A stretch of DNA of 64,000 nucleotides from Larkinella bovis. Its GTDB lineage: Bacteria; Bacteroidota; Bacteroidia; Cytophagales; Spirosomataceae. The notes below the pieces were generated by a model. That model did not search any database. It saw nothing but the letters and a program-made list of their open reading frames with translations, and was not told the origin of the DNA. Positions 15,798-23,895 of this stretch are shown here, one piece after another. The stretch spans positions 79,705 through 143,704 of the forward strand of contig NZ_JBHSMA010000014.1 in NCBI RefSeq assembly GCF_042655385.1, written 5' to 3'. Position 1 is the stretch's first letter. The number at the start of each line of letters is the position of its first letter. Both the position numbers and the translations under genes were made by a program.

Positions 15798-16553
15798 TTA
15801 AACCGTTTCTACTTCGGCTTTGATCCAGTCGTAGCCTTTTTCTTCCAGTTCCAGCGCCAGTTCTTTCGGGCCGGATTTAACGATACGGCCTTTGTAGAGC
15901 ACGTGCACGTAGTCAGGAACGATATAGTCGAGCAGGCGTTGGTAGTGGGTGACGACAATGGTAGCCCGTTCCGGTGAACGCAGTTGGTTGACCCCTTCGG
16001 CCACGATCCGCAAGGCGTCGATATCCAGGCCGGAATCGGTTTCGTCCAGAATGGCAAGCTTCGGCTCGAGCATGGCCATCTGGAAAATCTCGTTCCGTTT
16101 TTTCTCCCCACCCGAGAAACCTTCGTTCAGCGATCGGCTGAGCAACGACTGGTCGATATTGACCAGCTTCATTTTTTCCTTCATCAGTTTCAGAAACTGA
16201 ACGGCATCCAGCGGTTCCTGACCCCGGTATTTCCGGATTTCATTCATCGCGGTTTTCAGGAAGTTGGTCGTGCTGACGCCCGGAATTTCGACCGGGTACT
16301 GAAAAGCCAGAAAGATTCCTTCGGCGGCCCGGTCTTCCGGCCCCATTTCCAGGAGATCTTTTCCGTTAAACAGCACACTGCCGTCGGTTACGGTATAGTC
16401 TTCCCGCCCGGCCAGAACCGCTGCCAGCGTACTTTTGCCGGAACCGTTCGGACCCATAATCGCGTGAACTTCACCGGGTTTGACGTCCAGATCAATGCCT
16501 TTCAATATTTCTTTATTGCCAATGGATGCTTGTAAGTTGCTAATAGTTAGCAT
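15798..16553 (-). CDS. sufC: SufC ATPase of the iron-sulfur scaffold
   Basis: The 251-residue ABC-type ATPase has Walker A GPNGSGKSTL, the signature SGGEKKRNEIFQMA and Walker B LAILDETDSGLD. The LDETDSGLD and EKKRNE forms are specific to SufC. It powers conformational change of the SufBCD scaffold. The start at 16553 (MLTISNLQASIG) is preferred: the longer in-frame version would overlap the promoter at 16591-16598. It is the first gene of the cluster here, whereas sufB usually precedes sufC. Confidence 0.94.
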   Translation of the reverse strand: MLTISNLQASIGNKEILKGIDLDVKPGEVHAIMGPNGSGKSTLAAVLAGREDYTVTDGSVLFNGKDLLEMGPEDRAAEGIFLAFQYPVEIPGVSTTNFLKTAMNEIRKYRGQEPLDAVQFLKLMKEKMKLVNIDQSLLSRSLNEGFSGGEKKRNEIFQMAMLEPKLAILDETDSGLDIDALRIVAEGVNQLRSPERATIVVTHYQRLLDYIVPDYVHVLYKGRIVKSGPKELALELEEKGYDWIKAEVETV

Positions 16554-16590
16554 AACGGAAGGATGATTACTACTTTCTTTAATGAAACCG

Positions 16591-16598
16591 CAAAGGTA
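16591..16598 (-). promoter_or_regulatory. Probable -7 box of the suf operon (TACCTTTG)
   Basis: TACCTTTG on the minus strand fits TAnnTTTG exactly and lies 37 bases upstream of the chosen sufC start. A clear TTG -33 element at the proper distance is not visible. No Fur- or IscR-like palindrome was recognised. Confidence 0.5.
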
Positions 16599-16751
16599 AT
16601 GAGATGATGTGTAAGCTACACGATCTGATAACAATTTCGCGCTGTTAAAAGTTGACGCTCACTGCATTTCGTTTGCCAGCGACCGGCTGCTTTTTTTTTC
16701 AGTACCCAAAGCCTTACCTTGCAGGCTGAAGAAGTATTCCCTTTTTTGTAT

Positions 16752-18215
16752 ATGCGAAATGGCAATCATCGGGTCCAAACTCAGGAAATCAGGGTCACAT
16801 CAGAGGTCGGTGCGCTCCGGCGTTTGCTGATTCACAGCCCCGATCGCGGGCTGGGGAAGGTGATCCCGTCCAAGGCGCAGGACTGGCTATTCGAGGATAT
16901 TGTTCATCTGGAAACCATGCGGAAGGATGAATATGACTATTATGTAAAAATCCTGCTGTACTTTCTCGATCCCGACAAAATCCGGGGCAAACTGGCGGAA
17001 ATTGATGCGGATTCGGAGCGGAATTTTTTCAAACCGGATCACCCGGCGTATTTCCGTTCCGACGCCGTGATCGACATTCAGCGGTTGCTGGCCGAGATTC
17101 TGGAGGACGAGGTCATCCGCACCCGGCTGATCTCCGGAATTTGCGCCGTTGAACGGTGTAGTTTCCACATTCAGAGCCAGTTGTATACCTATGACCCGGT
17201 CGAGCTGTCCAAGATTCTGATTTCGGGTTCGTTGCCGAATCGCCGGATGCTGTTCGCGCCCCTGCCGAATTTTATCTTTACGCGGGATATTGGCATTGTC
17301 ATCAATAGCCACATTCTGCTCAATAAACCGGCCAAACTGGCCCGGACCCGCGAGGCTTTTCTGGCGCAGTATATTTTCTTTTATCACCCGTTATTCAGCG
17401 CCTACCGGGACAAAATCATCGAAATTCCGGATAATGAGCATCATTTTCTGCTGCCCGACAATGATGCCAGTCACGATTATACCCGTTCGACGCTGGAAGG
17501 GGGCGACGTGATGATCGTCTCCGATAACCACCTGGTGATTGGTTGCAGTGAACGCACGACGCTCTATGCCGCCCAACAGGTGATTCGGATGCTGTTTGAA
17601 AAGAAGGTGGTCGAAAAAGTGACCATCGTTCAGATCCCCAAAAAACGGGATTACATGCATATCGATACTATTTTTACGCAGGTAAAACGCAATGTCTGGG
17701 TGTTGCTGGGCTCGTTGGGCCGGACGGGTGATGAAGCCAAAAAGCGGGATCTGCTGCATTTTCTGGCCCCGAAAGATGGTTCCGAGGACATGCGGATCAT
17801 GCAGTTTACGAAAGGAGCCGAACACAAACCGGTTGCCTTCGAAAACCTCGAAGACCTGTTGATTTCCATTAGCCGCGACGACCTGGGTTGCCAGGAACCG
17901 GTGCGGTTTATCTATTCCGGGAACAATGAATTTCCGTTCGGGGCCCGCGAGCAATGGACGGACTCGTGTAACCTGCTGGCGCTGAAAGATGGCGTGGTAA
18001 TCGGGTACGACCGCAACGACAAAACCCTGGAAGCTTTCCGGGAAGCCGGTTTTGAAACCGTTCGGGCGGCTGACCTTCTCGAGCGGTTCGAGCGGGGAGA
18101 AGCCGATCCCGAAACGCTGGAAGATACCTTCATCCTGTTGCCGTCGGCTGAGTTGTCGCGGGCGCGGGGCGGTTCCCATTGCATGAGTTTGCCTTTATTA
18201 CGTGCCGAGTTATAA
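16752..18215 (+). CDS. Arginine deiminase-family protein
   Basis: The 487-residue guanidino-group-modifying enzyme has all arginine deiminase landmarks in order: VGALRRLLIHSPD at the N-terminus, PNFIFTRDIG, EGGDVMIV, HIDTIFT (catalytic His) and a C-terminal active-site Cys in RGGSHCMSLPL. It would hydrolyse arginine to citrulline and ammonia. It is longer than classical ArcA (about 410), mostly in the N-terminal half. The start at the ATG at 16752 is preferred over an upstream TTG. CtlX follows after 17 bases, so the two probably act in sequence. No carbamoyltransferase or carbamate kinase is nearby. Confidence 0.85.
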   Translation: MRNGNHRVQTQEIRVTSEVGALRRLLIHSPDRGLGKVIPSKAQDWLFEDIVHLETMRKDEYDYYVKILLYFLDPDKIRGKLAEIDADSERNFFKPDHPAYFRSDAVIDIQRLLAEILEDEVIRTRLISGICAVERCSFHIQSQLYTYDPVELSKILISGSLPNRRMLFAPLPNFIFTRDIGIVINSHILLNKPAKLARTREAFLAQYIFFYHPLFSAYRDKIIEIPDNEHHFLLPDNDASHDYTRSTLEGGDVMIVSDNHLVIGCSERTTLYAAQQVIRMLFEKKVVEKVTIVQIPKKRDYMHIDTIFTQVKRNVWVLLGSLGRTGDEAKKRDLLHFLAPKDGSEDMRIMQFTKGAEHKPVAFENLEDLLISISRDDLGCQEPVRFIYSGNNEFPFGAREQWTDSCNLLALKDGVVIGYDRNDKTLEAFREAGFETVRAADLLERFERGEADPETLEDTFILLPSAELSRARGGSHCMSLPLLRAEL

Positions 18216-18232
18216 CCCTAATTCCTATCCCG

Positions 18233-19162
18233 ATGCAATCGCAGACCACCTCAACCATCCTCATGATCCGGCCCGTTCGATTTGGCTTCAATGATCAGAC
18301 TGCCGAAACGAACACGTTCCAGAATGCGGCACTGGCGGCCCAAAACCGGGAAGAAATTCAGGAAAGCGCCCTCCGTGAATTCGACGAGATGACGCACCAG
18401 TTGAGTGCCGCCGGGGTTAACGTCATTATTTATGAAGATTCGCCTGAACCGTATACCCCGGATTCCATTTTTCCCAACAACTGGGTTTCGTTTCATTATA
18501 GCGGAACGGTGGTGCTCTATCCCATGCTGGCCCCCAACCGGCGACTCGAACGGCGGCTCGACATCATCGACGATCTGGCCAAAACCTACCACGTAACTAA
18601 AATTGTCGATCTGACGCATTTTGAGCAGGAGGGGAAATACCTCGAAGGAACCGGCAGCCTGGTGCTCGATCGAATGAAACGAATTGCGTACGCCTGTCTT
18701 TCCCCCCGAACCGACACGGGCGTTCTGGCCGAGTTCAGCCGGCGGACCGGGTATCGCGTTATCACGTTTTCGGCCGTCGATGCCGCCGGGGTTCCGGTGT
18801 ATCATACCAATGTGGTGATGTGCATCGGAGATGTGTTTGCCGTGGTTTGCCTGGCCGCCATTATCGATCCGGACGAACGGTTGATGATCCGGCAGTCACT
18901 GGTCAACAGCGGAAAACACGTGATCGATATTTCGCTCGAGCAGATGGCGAAGTTTGCCGGAAACATGCTGCTGGTGACGACGCGGAAAGGCCAGAAACTG
19001 CTCGTAATGTCGACCACGGCCTTTAATTCCCTGACAGTCCGGCAGCGCGACGAATTGGACGATTTTGCGACACTGTTCCATTTTGATCTGGCTATGATCG
19101 AAAGCAATGGGGGCGGTTCGGCCCGGTGCATGATGGCGGAGGTGCATTTACCTTCTAAATGA
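18233..19162 (+). CDS. ctlX: CtlX-like citrulline hydrolase (arginine deiminase superfamily)
   Basis: The 309-residue pentein-fold enzyme resembles CtlX. It has DSIFPNNWVSFH near residue 82, EGTGSLVLDR near 140, the YHTNVVMCIG histidine segment near 190, and a C-terminal nucleophile Cys in SARCMMAEVHL. CtlX hydrolyses citrulline to ornithine, ammonia and carbon dioxide. It directly follows the arginine deiminase-like gene, in the same operon. The start at 18233 follows the upstream stop; a longer in-frame version would overlap it. An alternative is another pentein such as dimethylarginine hydrolase, but the motifs fit CtlX better. Confidence 0.85.
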   Translation: MQSQTTSTILMIRPVRFGFNDQTAETNTFQNAALAAQNREEIQESALREFDEMTHQLSAAGVNVIIYEDSPEPYTPDSIFPNNWVSFHYSGTVVLYPMLAPNRRLERRLDIIDDLAKTYHVTKIVDLTHFEQEGKYLEGTGSLVLDRMKRIAYACLSPRTDTGVLAEFSRRTGYRVITFSAVDAAGVPVYHTNVVMCIGDVFAVVCLAAIIDPDERLMIRQSLVNSGKHVIDISLEQMAKFAGNMLLVTTRKGQKLLVMSTTAFNSLTVRQRDELDDFATLFHFDLAMIESNGGGSARCMMAEVHLPSK

Positions 19163-19490
19163 GGTCCTCCATGAGTTAATTTATCGTGGTAAAAAACGGC
19201 TAAAAAGGGCTTTACGCTTACGAAAACCGTCTTTACGGGTAACCTCCAAAATTGAAATTATCTCATTTTTTCTTGGCTCTAAAATACCGTTTAATAACTA
19301 AATTGTAGCAACAAGGAGAAGGGCTTTTTGAATTCTGCGAAAACTCTAGTCATTTGTGGTAACATATTCTTAACAAAGGTCGGGGTCTAACCAAAAAATA
19401 CTTGCTTTGACAAACTAATCTTTGTTAAGTTCGTTATATTTACAAATCAGTAACAAAATTTATTAGAAACGTTTAAAAACCCTAGCAATC
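19163..19490. other. Intergenic region upstream of the MarR-type gene
   Basis: This 328-base, AT-rich stretch has no credible gene. It contains TTTGACA (19406-19412) followed after 22 bases by TATATTTA (19435-19442), an approximate promoter for the MarR-type gene. No clear operator palindrome was found. Confidence 0.5.
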
Positions 19491-19934
19491 ATGATCGCAG
19501 AGAAACAACGGGTATCCAAGTACAGCAGTTGCCTGAATTTTACGGCAAATGCGTTAGCGAGAGTAATGACGAATATTTCCGATGATGAATTTGGCCGGTT
19601 AGGACTGACAGCTTCGCATGCGTTTGTGTTGAAGGAAGCAATCGAAAACCCCGGAATTCAACCCAAGGAATTAAGTGGCGAATTACATTTAACGCCATCG
19701 ACAATTACCCGTCTTATTGAGAAGCTGGAGCTGAAAAAACTGGTGGAACGCAAAATTGAAGGCAAGCACACCCTGGTTTACGCTACGGAAAAAGGGATTG
19801 CGATGTTGCCAGACATTAAAAAAGCCTGGGACAATTTGATGCGCCGGTACGCCGAAATTCTGGGCGATGAAAGTTCGCGCAAAATGACAGATATGATTTA
19901 CGGTGCCGTAAAGGCGCTGGGTAAAGATTCTTAA
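19491..19934 (+). CDS. MarR-family transcriptional regulator
   Basis: The 147-residue winged-helix protein has the MarR layout: an N-terminal dimerisation helix, a helix-turn-helix (NPGIQPKELSGELHLTPST with recognition helix TITRLIEKLELKKLV), a basic wing (VERKIEGKHTLVYATEKG) and a C-terminal helix. The wing Arg contacting DNA is present. MarR proteins usually repress adjacent genes and respond to small ligands or oxidation. The SDR gene downstream on the same strand is a plausible target, which is inference. Confidence 0.9.
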   Translation: MIAEKQRVSKYSSCLNFTANALARVMTNISDDEFGRLGLTASHAFVLKEAIENPGIQPKELSGELHLTPSTITRLIEKLELKKLVERKIEGKHTLVYATEKGIAMLPDIKKAWDNLMRRYAEILGDESSRKMTDMIYGAVKALGKDS

Positions 19935-20099
19935 AAAGCACACTCATAAGGAAAGTATGATCTTGGTTGCGCACGGTTAGATCAGAGGTCCAACGAGCGG
20001 AACAGGCTATTTGAAAACAATTTCAATGGTTGAATGGTAGAATTGAAGGAAACTGGAAAACAGTACCCGGTCGAGGATTACAATTCAACCATTGAAGTT

Positions 20100-20819
20100 A
20101 TGAATACGAGGCACGAAAAAGTTGCTTTAATAACCGGTGCCAACCGGGGACTTGGAAAGGAAATTGCACACCAGTTGTGCAAAGAAGGCTATGCGGTTTT
20201 TATGGCCGCCCGCGATGCGGAGAAAGGCCGGGACGCCGTTCGTGAATTCTGCGATAAAGGCTACGAAGCCATCTTCCTCCATATGGATGTTACCGATCCG
20301 GTAAGCATCAAAAATGCTTATGGGGCTTTCTCCCAAAAAGCTGATCATCTTGACGTACTGGTGAATAATGCCGCCATTCTGGAAGAAGCAGACCGGCATG
20401 TCGATATTCGTAAACTCAACATCGAGTCGTTGGAGCGTACGCTCAAAACCAATCTCATTGGGCCGATTATGGTCATTCAGGACTTTTTGCCTTATCTGGA
20501 AAAAAGTAAACGGGGCGGCCGGATCATCAACATGACGAGCGATCTGGGGGCGCTGTCGCACATGCGCGATGGGTACCCGGCCTATAGTCTCTCAAAAACC
20601 GCCCTACACGCAATGACGAAGCAATTTGCGGCCGCACTGGTGGGAAAAAACATTGCCGTAAGTTGTGTAAATCCGGGCTGGGTACAAACCAGTATGGGCG
20701 GTTCCGGGGCCAACCGATCGCTGGAGAAAGGGGCCGAAACCGCCGTCTGGCTGGCGACGGAAGCGCCACTGCACGAAACCGGCAAGTTCTGGAAAGACAA
20801 GCGGGAAGTGCCCTGGTAA
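20100..20819 (+). CDS. Short-chain dehydrogenase/reductase
   Basis: The 239-residue SDR has TGANRGLGKEIAHQL, NNAAIL (NNAG variant), catalytic Ser in NMTSDLG and YSLSK. The sequence resembles carbonyl reductase-like SDRs (CBR1 type) that act on quinones or small carbonyls. The start at 20100 (MNTRHEKVALITG) places the Rossmann motif near the N-terminus, as usual. It lies 165 bases after the MarR-type gene and upstream of an SMP-30 protein, with which it may be functionally unrelated. Confidence 0.88.
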   Translation: MNTRHEKVALITGANRGLGKEIAHQLCKEGYAVFMAARDAEKGRDAVREFCDKGYEAIFLHMDVTDPVSIKNAYGAFSQKADHLDVLVNNAAILEEADRHVDIRKLNIESLERTLKTNLIGPIMVIQDFLPYLEKSKRGGRIINMTSDLGALSHMRDGYPAYSLSKTALHAMTKQFAAALVGKNIAVSCVNPGWVQTSMGGSGANRSLEKGAETAVWLATEAPLHETGKFWKDKREVPW

Positions 20820-20866
20820 GCGGAATCTGCTATATTTGCGTATTCCTGACTCTTAAAACCATTCCT

Positions 20867-21790
20867 ATGACTTTTCGTCGAAAAGCCGCTTTCCTTTTCA
20901 CGGTGCTGTCGGTATGCGCGCTCAACAGCGTTGGCCGTGGGTTCACTGCGGGCGGGGCCGATTCCGTTAAAGTAACCGCAGCGGGGGCCAGTCCGAAACA
21001 GATTTCCAGCCAGTTCAAATTTACCGAAGGACCGGCCGTTAACAAGAAAGGGGATATTTACTTCACCGATCAGCCGAACGATAAAATCTGGCAGTACGAC
21101 GCCGACGGGACCTTATCCCTTTACATGGATAAAACCGGGCGGTCGAACGGGCTTTATTTTGATAAGAAAGGCAATTTGATTGCCTGTGCCGACGAAAAGA
21201 ATGAACTGTGGGCGATTAGTCCGAAGGGAAAGATAACAGTTTTGCTGACGGATTACGAAGGCAAACGGCTCAACGGTCCGAACGATCTGTGGATTGATCC
21301 GAGAGGAGGAATCTATTTCACCGACCCGTATTACCAGCGCGATTACTGGGATCGCAAAAAGCCGGAGATTGAGGGCCAGAAGGTTTATTACCTGCCCAAA
21401 GGGAAAAAAGCCCCCGTGATAGTCGATGATAATCTGATGCAACCCAACGGAATTGTCGGAACCCCGGACGGGAAGCACCTGTACGTCGCCGATATTCGCG
21501 CCAACAAAACGTACAAATACCAGATCAACGCCGATGGTTCGTTAACAAATCGCCAGTTGTTTGTTTCGCAGGGCTCCGATGGTATGACGCTCGATAACCA
21601 GGGGAACGTTTACCTCAGCGGTCGGGGGGTAACGGTATACAGCCCCGCGGGCGAAAAGCTTCAGGTTATTCCGGTGCCGTCGCGCTGGGTCGGGAATATC
21701 TGTTTTGGCGGAAAAGATCGTAAAACGCTTTTCATCACGGCATCGGAATCGGTTTATACCGTTGAAATGCAGGTAAAAGGAGTGGAATAG
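20867..21790 (+). CDS. Exported SMP-30/gluconolactonase-family protein
   Basis: The 307-residue protein has a signal peptide (AAFLFTVLSVCALNSVG) and a six-bladed beta-propeller of the SMP-30/Gnl family: FTEGPAVNKKGDIYFTDQPNDKIW in blade one with the metal-binding Glu, LNGPNDLWIDPRGGIYFTDP with the Asn/Asp ligands, and MQPNGIVGTPDGKHLYVAD. Family enzymes hydrolyse sugar lactones or related esters in the periplasm. A TATATTTG -7 box at 20831-20838 lies 28 bases upstream of the start, so it may have its own promoter. It is followed by a strong terminator. Confidence 0.9.
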   Translation: MTFRRKAAFLFTVLSVCALNSVGRGFTAGGADSVKVTAAGASPKQISSQFKFTEGPAVNKKGDIYFTDQPNDKIWQYDADGTLSLYMDKTGRSNGLYFDKKGNLIACADEKNELWAISPKGKITVLLTDYEGKRLNGPNDLWIDPRGGIYFTDPYYQRDYWDRKKPEIEGQKVYYLPKGKKAPVIVDDNLMQPNGIVGTPDGKHLYVADIRANKTYKYQINADGSLTNRQLFVSQGSDGMTLDNQGNVYLSGRGVTVYSPAGEKLQVIPVPSRWVGNICFGGKDRKTLFITASESVYTVEMQVKGVE

Positions 21791-21814
21791 AACGTTGCAT
21801 TTCCAACGAAGCAT

Positions 21815-21848
21815 AAAAAAAACCGTTCCAGTTCTGGAACGGTTTTTT
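21815..21848. terminator. Bidirectional intrinsic terminator
   Basis: CCGTTCCAG-TT-CTGGAACGG (21823-21842) is flanked by an A-tract (21815-21822) and a T-tract (21843-21848). It therefore serves both the SMP-30 gene and the convergent SusCD operon. Confidence 0.88.
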
Positions 21849-21868
21849 GGTAAGTAATGGGCGGTAAA

Positions 21869-22363
21869 TTAGGCCCGAATTCGGATCCGAACCGGCTGGG
21901 CCACAATTTGTGAGCCATTATCCAGCGTGACCAGGAACATGAAGGCGATTTCGGCCGATGGGGCAACGGAAACGGCTGGCCGTTTGGCCGAAAAATCCTT
22001 GAGCGTAGTGGTAAACTCCGCCTTGGTACCATTGCCGGCGATGGGAGCCGCAAGATAATTCTGCGAAGCCGTATTCAGCGTGGCGACGTTGATGCTGGTA
22101 GCGCCGGCCGCAACCCGGGTGATCTCTTTGATCGTCCGACCCGAAGACTCCGGAATCGACAGGGTGATTTTGATGTTACCACCCGCAGCCGTAGAAACTT
22201 CGTAATACGGATCAAAACCGTACGTAGTGGCACCCGGATAGGTTACGGGCACGTCCGGACGATTATCCTGGACCAGGTCGCTGTAGACGTAATCATCTTT
22301 GCAGGACGTTCCGGCCAGCGCGATTACTGTAAGCAAAAGAAATTGAAACGCTATTTTTTTCAT
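21869..22363 (-). CDS. Lipoprotein encoded downstream of a SusCD pair
   Basis: This 164-residue lipoprotein has a signal peptide and lipobox (LAGTSC, Cys about residue 21) followed by beta-rich sequence of possible immunoglobulin-like type. I do not recognise a named family. It is the third gene of a susC-susD-lipoprotein operon, 27 bases after susD. In such operons the extra lipoprotein is commonly a surface glycan- or ligand-binding protein, and that role is inferred only from position. Confidence 0.7.
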   Translation of the reverse strand: MKKIAFQFLLLTVIALAGTSCKDDYVYSDLVQDNRPDVPVTYPGATTYGFDPYYEVSTAAGGNIKITLSIPESSGRTIKEITRVAAGATSINVATLNTASQNYLAAPIAGNGTKAEFTTTLKDFSAKRPAVSVAPSAEIAFMFLVTLDNGSQIVAQPVRIRIRA

Positions 22364-22390
22364 GATAGTATTCAGTTAACGAATGACCGA

Positions 22391-23872
22391 TTAATCAACA
22401 TCCCACCACAGTTTCACATTGGATTGCGGACCCGGATTCGGGAAGTTCGGATTCCGCTCGATTTCCTGCGTGATGTAGGCCGCCCGTACCGGACGCGTTC
22501 CGTCGATACCAACGGCGTTCTGCGAGGGTGTCAGTTTGGGATAACCGGTTCTGCGCCAGTCGTTCCACGACTCCAGTCCGTTACCCGTCCAGGCAATCCA
22601 TTTCTGGGTAATGATCTGCTCGAGCTTTTGCTCGTTCGTTCCCGTCAGCGTTGCCACGTTAGGGTTGGCTTTTAGATAGGCCGCAATGTTCTCATCCGAA
22701 ATACCGGCCAGTTTCATCGAAGCCGTAATGCCCTCGGTATACAGGGCCTGCGGATCGCCCGGGGTGCCGAGTGTCAGGGCCGATTCGGCCAGAATGAATG
22801 CGCGCTGGAAGTTGGTTAACAACCGGACCGGGCCTTCACCCTGGGTACCCGTTACGTACGGCGCATACCGCGACCAGGTAGTAGTAGGCGTGGGCAGTAC
22901 ACCGTTATAACCGTTATCAATGCTTACGTAATCGGTCGACGGTTTGGTAAAGAAAACCGGCAGACGCGGGTCGGTTTTAGACGGGTCTGCGGCATTTGGC
23001 CGGAGAATATTCAGGAAACGGGTACTGAGAATCAACTCGTTGCTGAATGATCCGAAAACCGCCAGGTTCCAGATGGCGCTCGTACTTCCGACGCTGCTAC
23101 CGAATTTTACGTTCAGGTCCTGCGCGTTGCTGGTGATGTACAGGTTTTTCGTCAGTACTTCCGTAATGATGGTTTTGGCCAGCGCCGGTTCTTTGTCGCT
23201 GATTGTATTGGCCATTTTCAGCATGAGCGTATAACCGGCACGTTTCCAGTTCTCGACGTTCCCGGCATAGACGATATCTTCGGCACCTGGTTTGGGAGTG
23301 GTGGTGGCATCCAGATCCGTAATCCCTTCGCGGACCAGATCGAACAGGCTCTGAATCCCTAATGATTGATTGCCTTTGTAGATATCCTCCTGTTTGTCCA
23401 GACGAGGCTGAACAAATGCTTCGCCTTGCAGGGCCTGTGAATACGGAATGTCACCCCAAATATCCGTTGCCATGCTGAAGGTATACGCCTTCATGATTTT
23501 AGCAATACCGGTATAGATTTTCGCATTCCGCTGGTCGGCCGATTCAATGAGTTTCTGATACCCAACCAGCGCACCGCCGTAGATATCGAAACGCCACTGG
23601 TTCCCAAAATCAGCGCCATTGGTGTTAAACCGGTCCCAGGTAGCGGGGCTTCCACCCGCACCAGACAGGTAATTCACCACAACCGAGGCAAACCGGTTTA
23701 GTTCGCCATTGTTGGCAAAAGCGGTACCGGCCAGGGCCGACGGCAGCAAAACGGCGGGTGTTACTTCCGTCGGGTTGTTCGGCGTCACGTTGACGTCGAG
23801 GTAGTTGCTACAGGCACCCATGGAAAGCAGCAGGGGCACCAACAGAAATTTTTTATAATTGAAGATCTTCAT
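22391..23872 (-). CDS. SusD/RagB-family nutrient-binding lipoprotein (SusD-like_2 type)
   Basis: The 493-residue lipoprotein has a lipobox (SMGAC) after a short signal. Its alpha-helical TPR-like body has the features of the SusD-like_2 subgroup: DVNVTPNNPTEVTP, the AKIMKAYTFSMATDIWGDIPYSQAL helix-loop, and a C-terminal WNDWRRTGYP segment. It forms the lid of the outer-membrane transporter encoded by the preceding SusC gene. I chose the ATG at 23872; an upstream in-frame ATG at 23881 is possible. The ligand is unknown; the nearby M20 and M19 hydrolases would fit peptides or amino-acid conjugates, which is inference. Confidence 0.9.
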   Translation of the reverse strand: MKIFNYKKFLLVPLLLSMGACSNYLDVNVTPNNPTEVTPAVLLPSALAGTAFANNGELNRFASVVVNYLSGAGGSPATWDRFNTNGADFGNQWRFDIYGGALVGYQKLIESADQRNAKIYTGIAKIMKAYTFSMATDIWGDIPYSQALQGEAFVQPRLDKQEDIYKGNQSLGIQSLFDLVREGITDLDATTTPKPGAEDIVYAGNVENWKRAGYTLMLKMANTISDKEPALAKTIITEVLTKNLYITSNAQDLNVKFGSSVGSTSAIWNLAVFGSFSNELILSTRFLNILRPNAADPSKTDPRLPVFFTKPSTDYVSIDNGYNGVLPTPTTTWSRYAPYVTGTQGEGPVRLLTNFQRAFILAESALTLGTPGDPQALYTEGITASMKLAGISDENIAAYLKANPNVATLTGTNEQKLEQIITQKWIAWTGNGLESWNDWRRTGYPKLTPSQNAVGIDGTRPVRAAYITQEIERNPNFPNPGPQSNVKLWWDVD

Positions 23873-23895
23873 TGTCAGCATAATGATGAAGGTGA

